Part shown: positions 1 through 13,200 of the stretch, one piece after another
Layout: every line of letters starts with the position of its first letter
Position numbering within the stretch: the first letter of the stretch is position 1
Source of the DNA: Ophiocordyceps camponoti-saundersi (nom. inval.)
Taxonomy: Eukaryota > Ascomycota > Sordariomycetes > Hypocreales > Ophiocordycipitaceae
Assembly (NCBI GenBank): GCA_003339415.1
Contig: PDHQ01000201.1
Coordinates: 1-63,172, forward strand
Direction of reading: 5' to 3'
Length of the DNA stretch: 63,172 nt
Translations under genes and position numbers: made by a program
The notes under the pieces: model-generated
Databases searched by the model: none
What the model was told of the DNA's origin: nothing
The model's input: the letters and a program-made list of their open reading frames with translations, nothing else

Positions 1-250
1 TTATAAAATTATAAAATTATAAAATTATAAAATTATAAAATTATAAAATTATAAAATTATAAAATTATAAAATTATAAAATTATAAAATTATAAAATTAT
101 AAAATTATAAAATTATAAAATTATAAATTTATAAAATTATAAGAATTTATAAAATTATAAAATTATAAAATTATAAAATTATAAAATTATAAAATTATAA
201 AATTATAAAATTATAAAATTATAAAATTATAAAATTATAAGAATTTATAA
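1..250. repeat. 8-bp AT satellite (ttataaaa)n
   Basis: About 30 head-to-tail copies of ttataaaa, interrupted near 125-150 and again at 240 by variants carrying ttataagaattt. The array is cut by the window edge, so its full length is unknown. Nothing suggests a coding role. Confidence 0.95.
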
Positions 251-598
251 AAAATTAATTTATAATTAATTATAGCTATATAAAGGGGTTTATAATAACT
301 ATACTTAGGTTTTCCTAATAGCGCTTAATTATTATATAAAGTATATAGTTAGCTTAAAAAAAAGCTTCTCTCCTTTTTTTTTCTTCTTAATAGCTTTAAT
401 TAATATAAAAGTCTTATATAGGTAATTATTAAAATAAGCTAAAGTAAAGTTATTATTATATAAGGCGCGTGCTACTTATAGCTATACTTTATAGAAAGCC
501 TTTTAATAGCTTTAAACTAAGAAGATTATTTATTTAACTTAATTTAAGCTACTATATTTATTTATAAGCGCTATATAGCTACGCTACCTTATATTACG
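251..598. other. AT-rich spacer between satellite and chromovirus A1
   Basis: Degraded AT-rich DNA with no repeat or gene that I recognise. It should contain the target-site duplication of A1, but none can be read with confidence. Confidence 0.5.
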
Positions 599-918
599 CG
601 CTAGCACTTATAGGGATCTCCCCTAAGTATCTTATAATAATTTTTAAGAATTTCTAATTATAATTATATAACTTTTAAAAACTCTATTATAAGATTACCT
701 AAAAAGACTTACGGGGAAATTACTAGGAAATATAATCGCTTCCTTATTAGGATTTTACTATACCCTCTCTTATACTTACTACTATATATTTTTATATATT
801 TTACTAAGATTTCGCCTATAAGAGTTTTCCTCTCTTCCTTCTTTTCTCCTTAGCTTAGAATCTTTATTTATAATACTAATATTATTACTTATTTTATATA
901 TTTTTAAGCTATAATACT
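599..918 (+). repeat. 5' LTR of A1
   Basis: Begins cgctagcacttata and ends near ctataatacta. It aligns with 7231-7553, 24520-24839 and 30115-30434. Shared blocks include ggggaaattactaggaaa, the pyrimidine run tctcttccttcttttctcc and agcttagaatctttattta. The expected terminal TG has become CG or TA in the different copies. Confidence 0.85.
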
Positions 919-1229
919 ATACTAAGCTCCTTATTTACTAGCGAGTAATTAAAAAATATATACCTTACTCTTATATCTTTATATAAGATAAAAAAGATCT
1001 TATATATAATTATAACTAACTTTAAAATATATATTTAAAGCTTTTAACTAAACTTTTAAGCGATTAAAGAGACTTACTTTAAAAACGCTTAACTTTATAA
1101 TAAAGTTTTAATAAAAACTAAACTATAATTATAGCCGCCTTTTTATAAAATATAGCTAATAAAATTATATTATAAAAATTATATATAAAGATAATATAAT
1201 TATAAGTATAAATTATAAAATTATAAAAT

Positions 1230-2720
1230 TAGTTAACTTGGAAAAATTAAAATTTAAATATAAAAAGACTTATTAAGAAATATTAACTATACTTAAGATA
1301 AGTAAAAAGATATTTATCTTAATTAAAAAGGCTATTTAAAACATTTTTATATTAATTACCTTAATAAAATAGCTAAACCCTTTTTATTTAAATATTATAA
1401 AAATTTACTATAAGAAGGTAAGTAAGTTTTTAGGTAAAAAGGAGGAATTTAATATTTTCCTTATAAACTTAAAAGATAATATAAAGTCTAATAAGATAAC
1501 TTTTTATAATAAATAAGATAAGATAAGTATTTTATTCTAAGCTTTAAAAAGAAAAGCTTATAAACTTTTAGAAACTTAGTATAACTTAAAAAAACGCTCT
1601 TTTTCTAAATTAGCTAAGATAGTTAAGTATTTAAAGTTTACTTATAAAAATCTAAATAAATTTACTAAGGCTATAAACTAGCTTTATAAAGTAAACCTTT
1701 CCTTAATTAGTAAGTAAAAACTTTAAAAGTTTCTTATTAAGTTTAACTACTTTATAGCTAAAACTTAAGTTTCCCTAGCTTAGATAAAATATATATTTTA
1801 ATATTAATTTAAGCTTTCTTATAAAGGCTAAAAATATATATATAATATATAAGGAATTTTATAAGAATATAAAAACGCTATATTTTACTAAAAGAAAGAG
1901 TTTACCTGCTAAAAAGCTATATAAAAAGCTTACTAAGGTAGTAAGATAGCCTTAATAATATTAAAAAAAACTATAACTATAACCTTATATTAAAAAAGCT
2001 AGCTTTTAAATAAAGATAAGAAGAAAGTTTATTAGAAAAATAATACGTATTTTATTTTTAAAAAAGGCTATATAGCTTAGGATTACCTTAACTAATAAAA
2101 GATAAGGAGAGTTTATAAAGTTTAAATACTCTTACCTACCTTTATTTAATTAAATAACTCTAATTTAAGAAAATAGTAAAACTATTATAAAGCTCCTTAA
2201 TAGTCTTAAAAATATTACGTATAGGATAAGAGGTAAGAGAGTTATTTACTATTAATAGTTAGGTTTAGGTTAATAATATTACTTTTTATACCTTTACCTT
2301 ATATAATATTAAAATAAACGCTTATTTTTTAATTAGTTATTATTTCGTAAAGTAAGTAATAAAGCGTTTAAATACTAAGCTTATCCTTATTTATTTTATT
2401 CCTTTTATTAATTTTTAAAGCTATTAGGCTAACTTAGTTTATAAGTATTTAATTATTATTTTAATAATTAATAGATAATATTTTCCTTAGGAAATTTACA
2501 AAATAACTAACTATACTTAGGGTCCTTTTATTAGCCTATTCTAAATAGCCGAGAAAAGGTTATTACTTAACTATATAATAAAGAAACTAATTTAGCTAAA
2601 TAACTTACTTACCCTTACTAAGTACTTGCCCTTAATCTTATTATTAGAAAAGCCCCTGTTTATTGGAAATCTAAATCTAGTTATTTATACGGATACTAAA
2701 CGCCGGAACTGCTTTTTTTA
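1230..2720 (+). pseudogene. Gag-protease relic of A1
   Basis: Reading TAA/TAG as former Gln or Trp codons gives a Gag-like product that matches the A2 copy. A CX2CX4HX4C zinc knuckle lies at about 2047-2092 (visible now as TYFIFKKGYIAQDY, with each Cys and the His turned to Tyr by RIP). It is followed by a protease-like segment at about 2290-2700 containing the equivalent of NAYFISYYFAKQV. In intact relatives Gag forms the retrotransposon particle and the aspartyl protease cleaves the polyprotein. The knuckle does not read in quite the same frame as the upstream Gag segment, so a small indel is possible. ATG starts have been lost. Confidence 0.65.
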
Positions 2721-2986
2721 TTAAAATAAGCGTAAATATTAGATCCTTTAACGCTTATAAAGGAAAGATAACTTTATATAGCTTATAAAGGAAAAAAGCT
2801 AGCTTAAACATTAACTTAAATTAACTAGGAAACTAATAATATAAATAAAAACGCTTTAAAAAAGTAACTTATTTATTAGATATAATAAAACCCTTACTAT
2901 AAATAATAAGAAAAGATAACCTTATTAATACTTATAGCTTTTATAAAACTAGAAAATAATAATTACCTAATTATAATTATAAAGCT

Positions 2987-2997
2987 AAGTTTAGCTA
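2987..2997. repeat. Target-site duplication, left, of B1
   Basis: The 11-bp aagtttagcta is repeated exactly at 4063-4073. The uninterrupted homologous site is aagcttagcta at 26934-26944 in A2, differing by one C/T transition. Confidence 0.85.
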
Positions 2998-4062
2998 ATA
3001 GTAAAGTAGTAAGGAAGCGTTTTAAAAGGAGATTAAGTCTTTAAATAAAGACTTAATAATATAACTATATATAAAAAAATACTATTTAGGAACTTAATAA
3101 AGTTTCCTAATAATTACTATTAATAATATAGCGAATAAAAACTAGATTTATAATAAAGGTATAATAATATAAGTAAAGATTTTTAATATTAAACTATATA
3201 TATTAAAAGTTTAATTTTAATAATATTTTAAATATTACTAATTTTAATATATTACCTAATATTATATAATAAAGCTATAATATAATAAATACTCCGCCGC
3301 TTTATATATAAAAAGCGAGATTATTTATCTTATAGCTTATAGGAAAAGATTATATTATTACCCTTTTTATTAAAAATCTTACTTTAAATAAAGCTAACTT
3401 TACCTTAAGATAAGAGCGGTATAGAACTAGGCGAAGGATATATATATTACTTAACTTAAAAGGTTTATAAACTAGAGCTTTATATATATTACCCCTCCTC
3501 CCTTTTTAGCGCTAACTAGAGTTTAATAATAGCTAGAGCGGAAACGCTAGAGAGCGAATATAATAATACCTCCCTTAACCCCCTTTCCTAAACTTATTTA
3601 TAGCTTTATTATAATAATTTAGCTATTTTTTAAAATTAGCTATTATAAGGTTTATTATAAAATAGTAAAACTTTTATATATTTTTTAACTATATTAATAA
3701 AGTTTTAATTAATTAAATTATTAAGGCTATTTTAATTAAATATAAGGACTTAATTTATAATAATAATTATAGGTAAGAGAATGAGTAAGCTAAATAAACT
3801 TTATATTAAACTTCGTTTATATATATATTTATTATTATAAAGTTTATTTTAGAGAAAATATTAGCTTTTTAATTATTAGTTATTACTTAATATATTAAAT
3901 ATATAAAATATTAAGTATAAGCGGTATTTAACTTAAAGCTTAGGTAATATTTAAATAAAGGGTTTTACTTTAAGTTCTTTAGTTTTTCCCCCTTTTAGAA
4001 TATATATAAGATAGTTTTAAGCTATATAAGATATATTAATATATTAATACTCTTATTATTAT
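2998..4062 (+). mobile_element. B1: 5'-truncated family B LINE copy inside A1
   Basis: Begins inside the ORF1 of family B (homologous to about 15625 onward in copy B2) and runs to the family 3' end with a short ttattatta tail. It is bounded by a perfect 11-bp duplication and is absent from the same point in A2. 5' truncation with a variable target-site duplication is the hallmark of target-primed reverse transcription (established for LINEs). The insertion splits the pol region of A1, so it came after A1. Confidence 0.9.
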
Positions 4063-4073
4063 AAGTTTAGCTA
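4063..4073. repeat. Target-site duplication, right, of B1
   Basis: Second exact copy of aagtttagcta; A1 pol sequence resumes immediately after it. Confidence 0.85.
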
Positions 4074-7000
4074 GCTATATATATATAAGATAGGAAATCT
4101 TATTTTTAAAGGTAAAGAACTTAAATATATTATTTATATATATAATATAATTCTTTTAGCTTTTATATACTTTAAAAAATTCTTTAATAAAAAGGAAGCT
4201 TATATTTTACTAATCCTTAACTTAGTTATAATATTAATCTAAAACTTAAAAAGCCCTTAAACTTAATAAAACCCTTTTTTATAAGATATTTATAAAATAC
4301 TTACTCTTAGAAAAAAAACTATTAATTATTTACTTAAGATTAAGTTTATTAAGCTAAATATTAGTTTTTACGCTACCTTTATTATCTTTACGCTAAAGCT
4401 ATATTTAATAGCTTAGCGCTTTTATATTAATTATTAATAAATAAATAATTAATTAAAAAGTTAAATCTTATTTACTCCCTTCTTAGAGAATATAATATTT
4501 AGCTATTAGGAGGCGAGATAGTTTTTAAAAATTAATATTATTTAAATATTTTACTATCTCTATCTTAACCTTAACTTTAAATACTTTATAGCTTTTAATA
4601 TAAGGTTTAATATATTCCGCTAACTTATTCTCCTATTTAGCTTTAAAGTAAAGCTTATTTAATTTTAAAATTTTATTAATATTTAACTTTATAATTTCCT
4701 TAACTATTATATAAGTATATATACTAATAATATATTAATTTACTTAAATAATAAAGAAAAGGAATATTAAGAGGAATACTAAAAGGTAATCTAATACTTA
4801 TATTAAGTAAACTTAAAAAATATTTAAAAATTAAACTTTAATATTATAGAAATTAATTACCTTAGTATAATATTTTATATAAACTAAGGAATAAATATAA
4901 ATTATTATAGAATATAAATAATATTAAATTAAAAATTTAAATATTTTTATAATTATAAAGCTATTTACTTATTTATAAAATTTTATAACTTTATTTAAAT
5001 TTTCTATTATTATATTCTTACTATTACTAAGCTTTTAAATTATTTTTTAAAAAAGGATATTACTTTTAAACTTAAATTAGAATAAGAGGAAGCTTTTAAT
5101 AAGATAAAAGAGTTAGCTATATAAGCCCTAGTACTTACTTTCTTCCGCTTAAAACTCCTAACTTAACTTGAGATTAACGCTTCTTAAAACGTTACCGCTA
5201 GTATATTTTAATAATAGTAAAATAACTAAATATAAAAACTTATTAGCTTTTTCTTAAAAATAATAAACTTAGCTAAATAAGTATACCTAATCTAAAAATA
5301 TAAACTCCTTACTATTGTATAAAGCCTTAAGTATTTCTATTTAGAATTACTTAGCTAAAAATTTAATATAATTACGGATTATAAAGCTTTAATTTATTTT
5401 ACGATAAAAAATTACTTTTTATTTATTAAGTTTAATAGTTTAATTTCCTCGCTTAGTTTAATATTTATTTTCTATACTAACCTAGTTAGCTAAATATAGC
5501 TACTAACGTCTTTTCGCGTAAAATAGCTAAGCTCTTAACTATAAAAGCTTATAAAAAGGAAGAAAAAGCGCTTATAATAATTCCCTTAAAAAGCTTAAGA
5601 TTTAACCCCTTAACCCCGATTCCTATAATTACCTTAGTCCGCCTTATAGAAAACTTTATCCTATTATAGGTAAAGCTAATATAACTAATTTAAGAAAAGA
5701 ATATAAGCTAAAACCTTAGATTTTATAATAATCTTTTTATAATACTTAAGTAAAATAGTTAATAATAATTCTTTTTTTATATTATTTTAATTTAAAATAT
5801 ATATAAGCTAGCTATTTTTACTTATAATAAATAAAATAAAACTATTTAAATAATTTAATAAAGCTATTATTAATTTAAAATAAAATAAAATATCCGCTAA
5901 TAGAATTATAATTATTATAAATATTAAATAAATAAAATACTATAAAATAAAACTTTAAGTTTATTATATTTTTTACTTATTTAACTTTTATTTAAAAATA
6001 TATTACTTATAATAAAAAAAATATTAAAAACTATTTTAAATATAATTATATTTAAACTTTTATTTATAAGCTAAGTAAGATTATTATTATATTATTAAAT
6101 AAGAGGAAAAATATAATTAAAATATTTATAAAATATTATTTTTAATACTTTTATTTTTTTTTTAATATATTAAATATATAAATTACTAATAATATTAGCT
6201 TATTTAGTTTAAGATTTCTTAGTAAAATTAATTAGCTAATTAATATTAAGTATTATTATAATAATACCTTTTATCCTTAAGTATAAAAAAGCGTAAAAGT
6301 AACTAACTAATATTTAAACTAAAGGCTTTAGTTTTATATAAATAAATATTAAGATAATTAGAGTACCTTTCTTCCCGCTTTAGATTTTATATATAACTCC
6401 TCTTAGTATATATTAATTAGTATAGCGCTATTTATAATTACTCTCGGAAAAGATATATAAAACCCCTTTTTAGTTCTTAGCCCTTAAGATACTTTTACTA
6501 CCTTCAGCCCTATTATTATAGCTTATAAACTAGTTACTTAAGTATAGTAAATATAATAATAAGCGTAAGTTATAGTTAAAAAAACCGCGCGGTAAGTAAA
6601 AAACCTAGATTAATAAAAGATATCGTCTAGTAAATTTTATAATTAATAATAAAATATTCCTTAGCTATAAAAGCTTTTTTATAATTACTTTTATAATACG
6701 CTTTAATATATAATAGTTAAGACTTTTTATAATTATTAAAAAATAAAGCTATAGCTATATCCTTAACTTCTTAAAAAGCTATTAAATTATAAACTTATTT
6801 TATATTAATTATTTTTCAAAAGCTATTATAAACCTTTTACTTAAGTAAAAAAACCTCCTACTAAATTATAAAATATTAATAATATACTTAAATAAAAGGT
6901 AGATTAAATCTTTTAATTTTATATTATATAATAACGCTATTAATTAGAGTATTAAGTTTATTAATATAGTTATAATTTAGATAAGAAATAATATTTTATT

Positions 7001-7085
7001 AAGAGTTTTTAATATATATTAATATTTCCTAAAAATTTTTATAACTATTTTCTAGCTACTGCTAGCTAACTAGTTAATCTTTAAT
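4074..7085 (+). pseudogene. pol relic of A1: RT, RNase H, integrase, chromodomain
   Basis: Reverse transcriptase lies at about 4310-4890. Its YVDD-type active site now reads YTNN at 4720-4731, because TpG to TpA changes turned both Asp codons (GAT) into AAT. RNase H is at about 5080-5500 and the integrase core at about 5960-6480. A C-terminal chromodomain lies at about 6898-7085, with the conserved region around the former WQGYN. The gene reads collinearly with A2. RT copies the RNA, RNase H removes the template and integrase inserts the DNA; none can be functional here. The region continues from the segment before 2987, from which it was separated by B1. Confidence 0.8.
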
Positions 7086-7230
7086 ATTAAATTAAAGCTA
7101 CCGTTATAAATTATAATTATAAAGATAATAATTAAAATAATATTATAATTTCCCTAAGTATATTTTTATATTATAAGCGTTATTAGTTTTAATAAATATA
7201 CTAAGACTTTTATTAAAGAGTAATATTATA

Positions 7231-7553
7231 CGCTAATATTTATAAAAATTTCCCTTAAAAATTTTATAATAATTTCTAAGAATTTCTAATTATAGTTAAA
7301 TAACTTTTAAAAACCCTATTATAAAATTACCTAAAAAGACCTTAGGGGAAATTATTAGGAAATATTATTACTTTCTTATTAGGATTTTATTATACCCTCT
7401 CCTATACTTATTAATATATACTTCTATATATTTTACTAAGATTTCGCTTATAAGAGTTTTTCTCTCTTTTCTTTCTTTTCTCCTTAGCTTAGAATCTTTA
7501 TTTATAATACTAATACTATTATTTATTTAACGTATTTCTAAGTTATAATACTT
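7231..7553 (+). repeat. 3' LTR of A1
   Basis: Matches the 5' LTR over its length; most differences are C/T or G/A. Starts cgctaatatttata and ends near ataatactt. Confidence 0.85.
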
Positions 7554-8019
7554 TAGTTAGGGAGTCCTTTAAGCCCCTAAACTATTTACTAAATTCGAAC
7601 TAATTACTTTTTAAAAAAAGGTTATTTTAGAAATATAACTATTACGCTAAAGCGGCTAATATTTAGCTTAAATATTACTTTTTTAGCTAATTATAATAGT
7701 TTATATATAAATAATAAGTATAATCTTGAGTAAATTTTAAAATATAGTTATTATAAAATATCGCTTTTTTATTTTTAATTTTTATTTTATAGTTATAAGC
7801 TATTATTATATTTTAATAAAGGAAATTAAAGTTAATATTATTAATAAAAAACAGCCTTAAATTATATAAGCTAAAAGGTTTTATACTTTGAAAAAGTTAG
7901 TTTAATAATAATAATAAATAAGCTAAAAAAACGCTAAACTAAAATATATTATTATTAAAAGCTTTTATAAGTATTATTTTATTTAATTATATATTAAAAG
8001 CCCTAGTAATATTTAAAAA
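7554..8019. other. Unassigned AT-rich interval
   Basis: RIP-mutated DNA between A1 and family F. I see no motif or repeat here. Isolated TG remains, as in cttgag and tttgaaa near 7725 and 7890. Confidence 0.4.
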
Positions 8020-8828
8020 ATTATAATATATTAAATAAGAAAAGTTTTTTAAAATAAGGTAAAACCTTTTAATAATATTAAAAAAAACTATTATATACTT
8101 ATATAAAAGTATATTAATAGCTAATAGTAATATAATATATTAAGCTTATAGCTTAGGAGTAATCTTAAATAATATAAAAAGTAAAGTAAAGAGAGGAGTA
8201 TAAAAAAAGAAAAGTTTATAAAATATATGTAATATAAAGAAAAATAGTAAGGCGGTATAATATAAAGCGGTATAAAGTAATACGGGGTAATATAAAGTAA
8301 TATAATATAAAGCTATATAATATAAGGCTAAGGAAAGGAAGTTAAAAGAAAATAAGGCGGAAAAGTAAGGTAATTATTTTATTATTTATTAGTAATTAAA
8401 AAGGGAGAGGGCTATATTTTTTCTTTTTTACCTTTTTTTTTCTTTTTATTATTTTTAGAAAATAGTATACTTTTAACTTTTTTTTCAACCTTTCTTTTTA
8501 ACTTTTCTAATAAAAAATAACGAGAAAAGTTATATAGCTATATTAATAAGATATTAATAATAAAAATACCTAAAATTATTTATAATAAGCTTTATAACTT
8601 TTTTAAATTATATATATAGCTTAGCTAGCTAAGCGTAAAGTTTTATATTAAAAATAATAAAGTAAGTAATATTATATTATATTAAATATAATAAAGCTAA
8701 ATAAATATATAAGCCCTTACTTAGCTAATTATTTTAACTATATTTAAGCTTAATATAAGTATTAAGAGATAAATAAAGCTAAAACTTTAAGCTAAGGTAA
8801 AAGCTTAGCTTAAACTAAAGTTTAAAAT
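8020..8828 (+). repeat. Family F repeat, copy 1
   Basis: Matches 19585-20440. Shared landmarks are gcggtata-rich direct repeats (8252-8320), a block around ttattatttattagtaatta followed by a G run and ctatattttt, a long pyrimidine tract (8419-8515), and the palindromic cttagctagctaag near 8620. No coding potential was recognised. It could be the promoter/LTR or untranslated part of a larger element. The G-rich repeats are weaker here than in copy 2, as expected after more RIP. Confidence 0.7.
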
Positions 8829-9440
8829 ACTAACTAATATACGCTAATATATATAATTTACTAATAGTTATATATACTAAGCTAGCTATTAGATATAATA
8901 TATAAAAAAGGGAGAAAAGCTAGCTACTAATCGTAAGATTATAAAATAACTATTATAAAAAATATAAGTATAAATAAGAGTCTTTTAAAAATTAAAATAA
9001 TAACTATAAAAGAATCTAAATTATTACCTAAACGAATATTATACTAATTATATAGCTAAGAGCTTAAGGAAGATTTCCTAATATAATCCTAAAAGTATTT
9101 ACTTAAAGGGATTTTACGGTAATTTCCGTATATATTAGTAAAACGGAGATTTCCTAATATATAGTAATTTCTTAGTATATAAGGATTTCTTAGTAAAATC
9201 TAAAGATTTCTAAAAGTATATTTTAATATTAAATCCGGTTAAAAATCTTAGTAAAATCCTAAGAGTTATTATAAAAAAATCCTAAAAGAAAATCTTAGTA
9301 ATTTCCTAAGCGTAAAAGTAATAAAGATTCTAAGGGAAATTTAAGTAAAATCTTAAGGGGGGAAATCCTAGTAAGATATTATAAGAGGTTAAGCGATTTA
9401 TAAAGATATTATTAAATATCCTATATTAACTCCTTAAGCT
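8829..9440 (+). repeat. Family G repeat, copy 1 (solo-LTR-like)
   Basis: About 600 bp, repeated at 31535-32125. It contains many short variants of aaatcttagtaaaatcctaa, in both spellings. The copy is compact, non-coding and isolated from any internal region, which fits a solo LTR or a short non-autonomous element. No target-site duplication could be read, so the class is open. Confidence 0.65.
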
Positions 9441-10299
9441 AGAAAAGAATTATAATAGCTTTATTAACTCCTTATATTATTTTTAAAACTATTATTATAC
9501 TTAAAGGCTTTTTTATATTAACTCTAATAACTATATTTAATTATAGATTAAGAAATATTATTAGGGATTTATATATAGAGAACTAAATTAATTTATATAA
9601 TATAAGAAAGAAATAAAAGAATAAAATAAGAATAATAAAGGAGAATTATAATATATATTAGATATATATAAAAGAATATATATTATAGTAAAAAATATTA
9701 TAATATTAAGAAAGGAAAATAGGAATAATAAAAATATAATATAATATATAAACTAAAAAAATAGAATAAAGGAAAATATCTTTATTCTTAGTAAAGTAGC
9801 GTATAATTATAATAATAATATAAAAGCAAATATAGATAATCTTATTATAAATAATATAAGAGATATAGTTTATAGCTTTAAGTATAATATACTTTACAAA
9901 GATAAAGGCGTTTAAGATATTATAAATAGTAATAAAGTTAACTATATTATAAATAGTTTAATTACTTATTAGTATATATTATAAGCAGTTTATAATAAAT
10001 AGGCTTTATAAAGTATATTCTTATTATAGCTAATATTCTTTTTTTATTTATAGTATATAGAGTTATAAGAATAAGTAATATATAACTAATATTATATTAT
10101 AAAAATATTAAAAAATAATATAAAAAGTATATTAATTTATAAGGTTTTTACCTAAGCTTAATAAATATAAATATTATTATATATTAATAGTTAAATAACT
10201 TAAAAATTTATTATATATTAATAGTTAAATAAATATAATAATTATTATAAACTAATAGTTAAATAGTATAACGCGTGCTTTTTATATAAAGCGCGTTAT
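9441..10299. other. Unassigned AT-rich interval with an inverted repeat
   Basis: Purine-rich plus-strand DNA (gaataataaaggag-like repeats at 9600-9780) without recognised motifs. At 10261-10292 an imperfect inverted repeat has arms of about 14 bp, ataacgcgtgcttt and its near complement ending gcgcgttat. Confidence 0.4.
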
Positions 10300-13200
10300 T
10301 TATATATTTCTTTATTATAATTAGTATAAATATTATATAAAGAGCTAAAAAATACCTTAATTTATTATTATATTAATAAAAAAGTTAGCGTTTATAAGTT
10401 TAATAATTATAATATATTTAGTATTATTTAAAAGTTTAACTAAGCTACCTTTTTAATTATATAGCTTTTTAATAATATTATTTAAAGCTATTTTTATTAA
10501 ATCTAAAATATTAAAAATAGAAATATTAGTAAGGTTTCAGGTTATTTTATTTCTAATAATATTACTCTAAGCTAAAAAAAGTATATAATTAATAATAATA
10601 GCTAAAAGTAATATACTAATACCTTTATTAAGTAAATATATTTATTTTTTTATATAAATATAAAAGTCTTATTAGTTCTTTTCGTAAAACTTTAAAATCT
10701 TGCTTAAATTATTAAGTATAAACTTTTAATAATATATATAATAATTTTATTAATATTAAGCGATAAGTTTTTAAAAATAAAAGTATTAAGTAAGATAGGT
10801 ATTAAGATAAGGAAGTTAATAATTTATTTATTACTAATATTAAATATCTTCGCTATATAACTTAAGCTAAGAGAAGTATTATATTTAGTAAAATATTTAT
10901 TAAAGTAAAATATTTAGATTAAAGTAATATTTATATCTTAAAATATTAAAGCTTATTTATTATATTATATTATAAAGAGAGTAAGTAAGTATTTAATAAC
11001 TTAAATTAGATTATTATAATAAGTTATTAAAAAATTATTATTAGCTTTTTTAACTTTCTTAGCTTTTAAAACTTTTTAAAATTAAATTATTATTTTATAA
11101 ATTATACTTAAAGTTATAAGCTATTAAAAGGTAAAATAAGTTTACTTATTAAGGGTTTTAAGAACGCTTTATTAAGTTAGAGTAAAAGGAATAATAAAAC
11201 GCTTTATTAAGAATTTTCTAAAAATAGGAGTAGCTCCCTTAACCTTAGTCTTTTTTTATAGCTATTAATATTATTTTTTCCATTTTACTAAAGTAATTAG
11301 TATAAGAGATAATAGTTAGAATATACTTAATTTCTTTTAAGTTTTTAGAATCCTAATAAACTTACCTACTAACTAAGCTTTTAATATAATCCTTTATTAC
11401 TTCTAATAGCGTATAAGCGCTATAATAGTTTTTTCTAAGCTAGTTAGATTATAGAAAGATATTACTTTCTATATTAGTAAGGGAATATAATAGTAGAGGG
11501 TAGCTATAGCTTTTTAATAAAATAGCTAATATTTTAAATATAAAGCTAGCGGTAAAAGAGGATACCGCGGTAGTTTATCGAGTAAAATATCTAAGCGCTA
11601 TAATTCCGGAAACTTTAAGTAAAGAGTAATCGGAGCTAGAGTATTCGTTATCTAAGAATAAGTACTTAGAATTATAAACTTCGTTATTAAGGAGTTATTC
11701 TTTATTAGCTTACTTTTTACTTTATTATTAAGATAATAAGTAAAATTATCTAATTTACTAAATAATAAATTATAACTTTCTTCTTATAATACTTATTTTT
11801 AAATAATAAAAGTTATATAGTTATTTAATTTCTAGTTATTAAATTTATAAGCGAGCGATTTAAATAAATATTAAAATTTTATAAGGTTTCCGAATAGCTA
11901 AATAGCTCTCTTAAAGCTTTTAAATATAAGGGTAGGGGGAGTATATATTAGTTACTTATAAAATAGCTTATAGTATATTTTATTATAAGAATAATAAGGA
12001 TTATTATAAGGAGGATTAATTTAAAGTATAAAAAAAGGAAATAATATAAAGAAAATAAAAAGAATTGAAAAATAAAAGGAAATAATTATATAAGGAATAA
12101 GGCTAATATATAAGAAGAATATAATAAAGATAAGTAAAAAAAGAGATAATAGAAAATAAATAGAAGAGAGAGAAGGTAAGAGAGAAAAGGTAGAAAAATA
12201 AAAAGAAATCCGGTATAAATAGTAAATATATTAAGTTTATTATTTCTTAAAGATTTTACGCGTTTATTACTAGGTAACTTATTTACCTTATTCTAATAGC
12301 TAGTACTTCTTAAAAGTATTTATATATTTTTTCCTAATAATATTTAGCTTAGCTTTTAACTTTTCTTTCTCTTTCTTAAATTCTTCGATTATCTCTTTTT
12401 ATTAAAAGTCCTTTTTAGCTATTTATTAATTATTATTATTCGGGTATTTTCTTTAATATATAAGATATTTTATTTAAATAATACCTTATCTTCTTTTAAC
12501 CCTTCTCTTATTAAGGATTTATTTAATCTTATAATTATTAATATTAAGCTTAAAGCTAGGTTATTCTTTTAAAGCGTTAGCTAATTAAAGTTATATAATT
12601 AATATAATAAGGTAAATATTTATAAAATTATTAAGATTTAGTTAATAAGCTAAATAACTAATTTATTTAATTATATAAAAAGGCTTAGTTTACTATTTTG
12701 AAAGCTTCGCTATTTATTTATTAATAATAGATAATCTTTTCCTAAGTTTTAGCTAAACTTAATTACTAAGCTTAAACTCCGATATTTCTTATTATATTAT
12801 TTTTTTATTATAGCTTAAACGTAAGTAATAGAAATAATTACCTTATCTTTTAATATTTCTTTAAATTTAAAGAAAGCTTAATTATTTAAATAATAAAGAT
12901 TATTATTATTTAAAATCTAATAAGTAACTTACTTAATATAGTTTTAATAACTAAAGAGAAGGAGTTATAAAGTAAAAACTAAAAAGCTAATAAGGCGTTA
13001 ATTTATTATTTTATCTAGAAATTAGTAGCGAAGAATCTAAAAGCGATTTTAATAATTTAATTTTATTTTTAAAATAAATTATCGGTTTATAAGTAATATA
13101 TAATTAATATTAGAAGTTTAGTACTAAAAGTAAATTATAAGGTTCTTTAAAGCTTAGATATAAACTTTAAATTTTACTTAAAGATAATTTATTTTAAAAG

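Larger units (their letters stand above)
599..7553 (+). mobile_element. Ty3/gypsy chromovirus A1 (RIP-killed, interrupted)
   Basis: Two copies of an LTR of about 320 bp flank an internal region that matches A2 (24520-30434) along its whole length. It is about 1 kb longer than A2 because a family B LINE fragment is inserted at 2998-4062. Domain order on the plus strand is Gag with a CCHC knuckle, protease-like segment, reverse transcriptase, RNase H, integrase and a C-terminal chromodomain, which defines the chromovirus branch of Ty3/gypsy. All genes are dead: stops are mostly TAA/TAG at former CAA, CAG or TGG codons. The chromodomain of intact relatives steers integration to heterochromatin, consistent with this setting (inference). 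Confidence 0.9.

Noticed and set aside
1..250. Telomeric repeat
   Set aside because: The unit ttataaaa has no G-rich strand; ascomycete telomeres are TTAGGG-like.
2998..4062. Family B as a Tc1/mariner or pogo DNA transposon
   Set aside because: No terminal inverted repeats and no TA duplication; instead there are variable 11-23 bp duplications, a 3' (TTA)n tail and 5' truncation in some copies.
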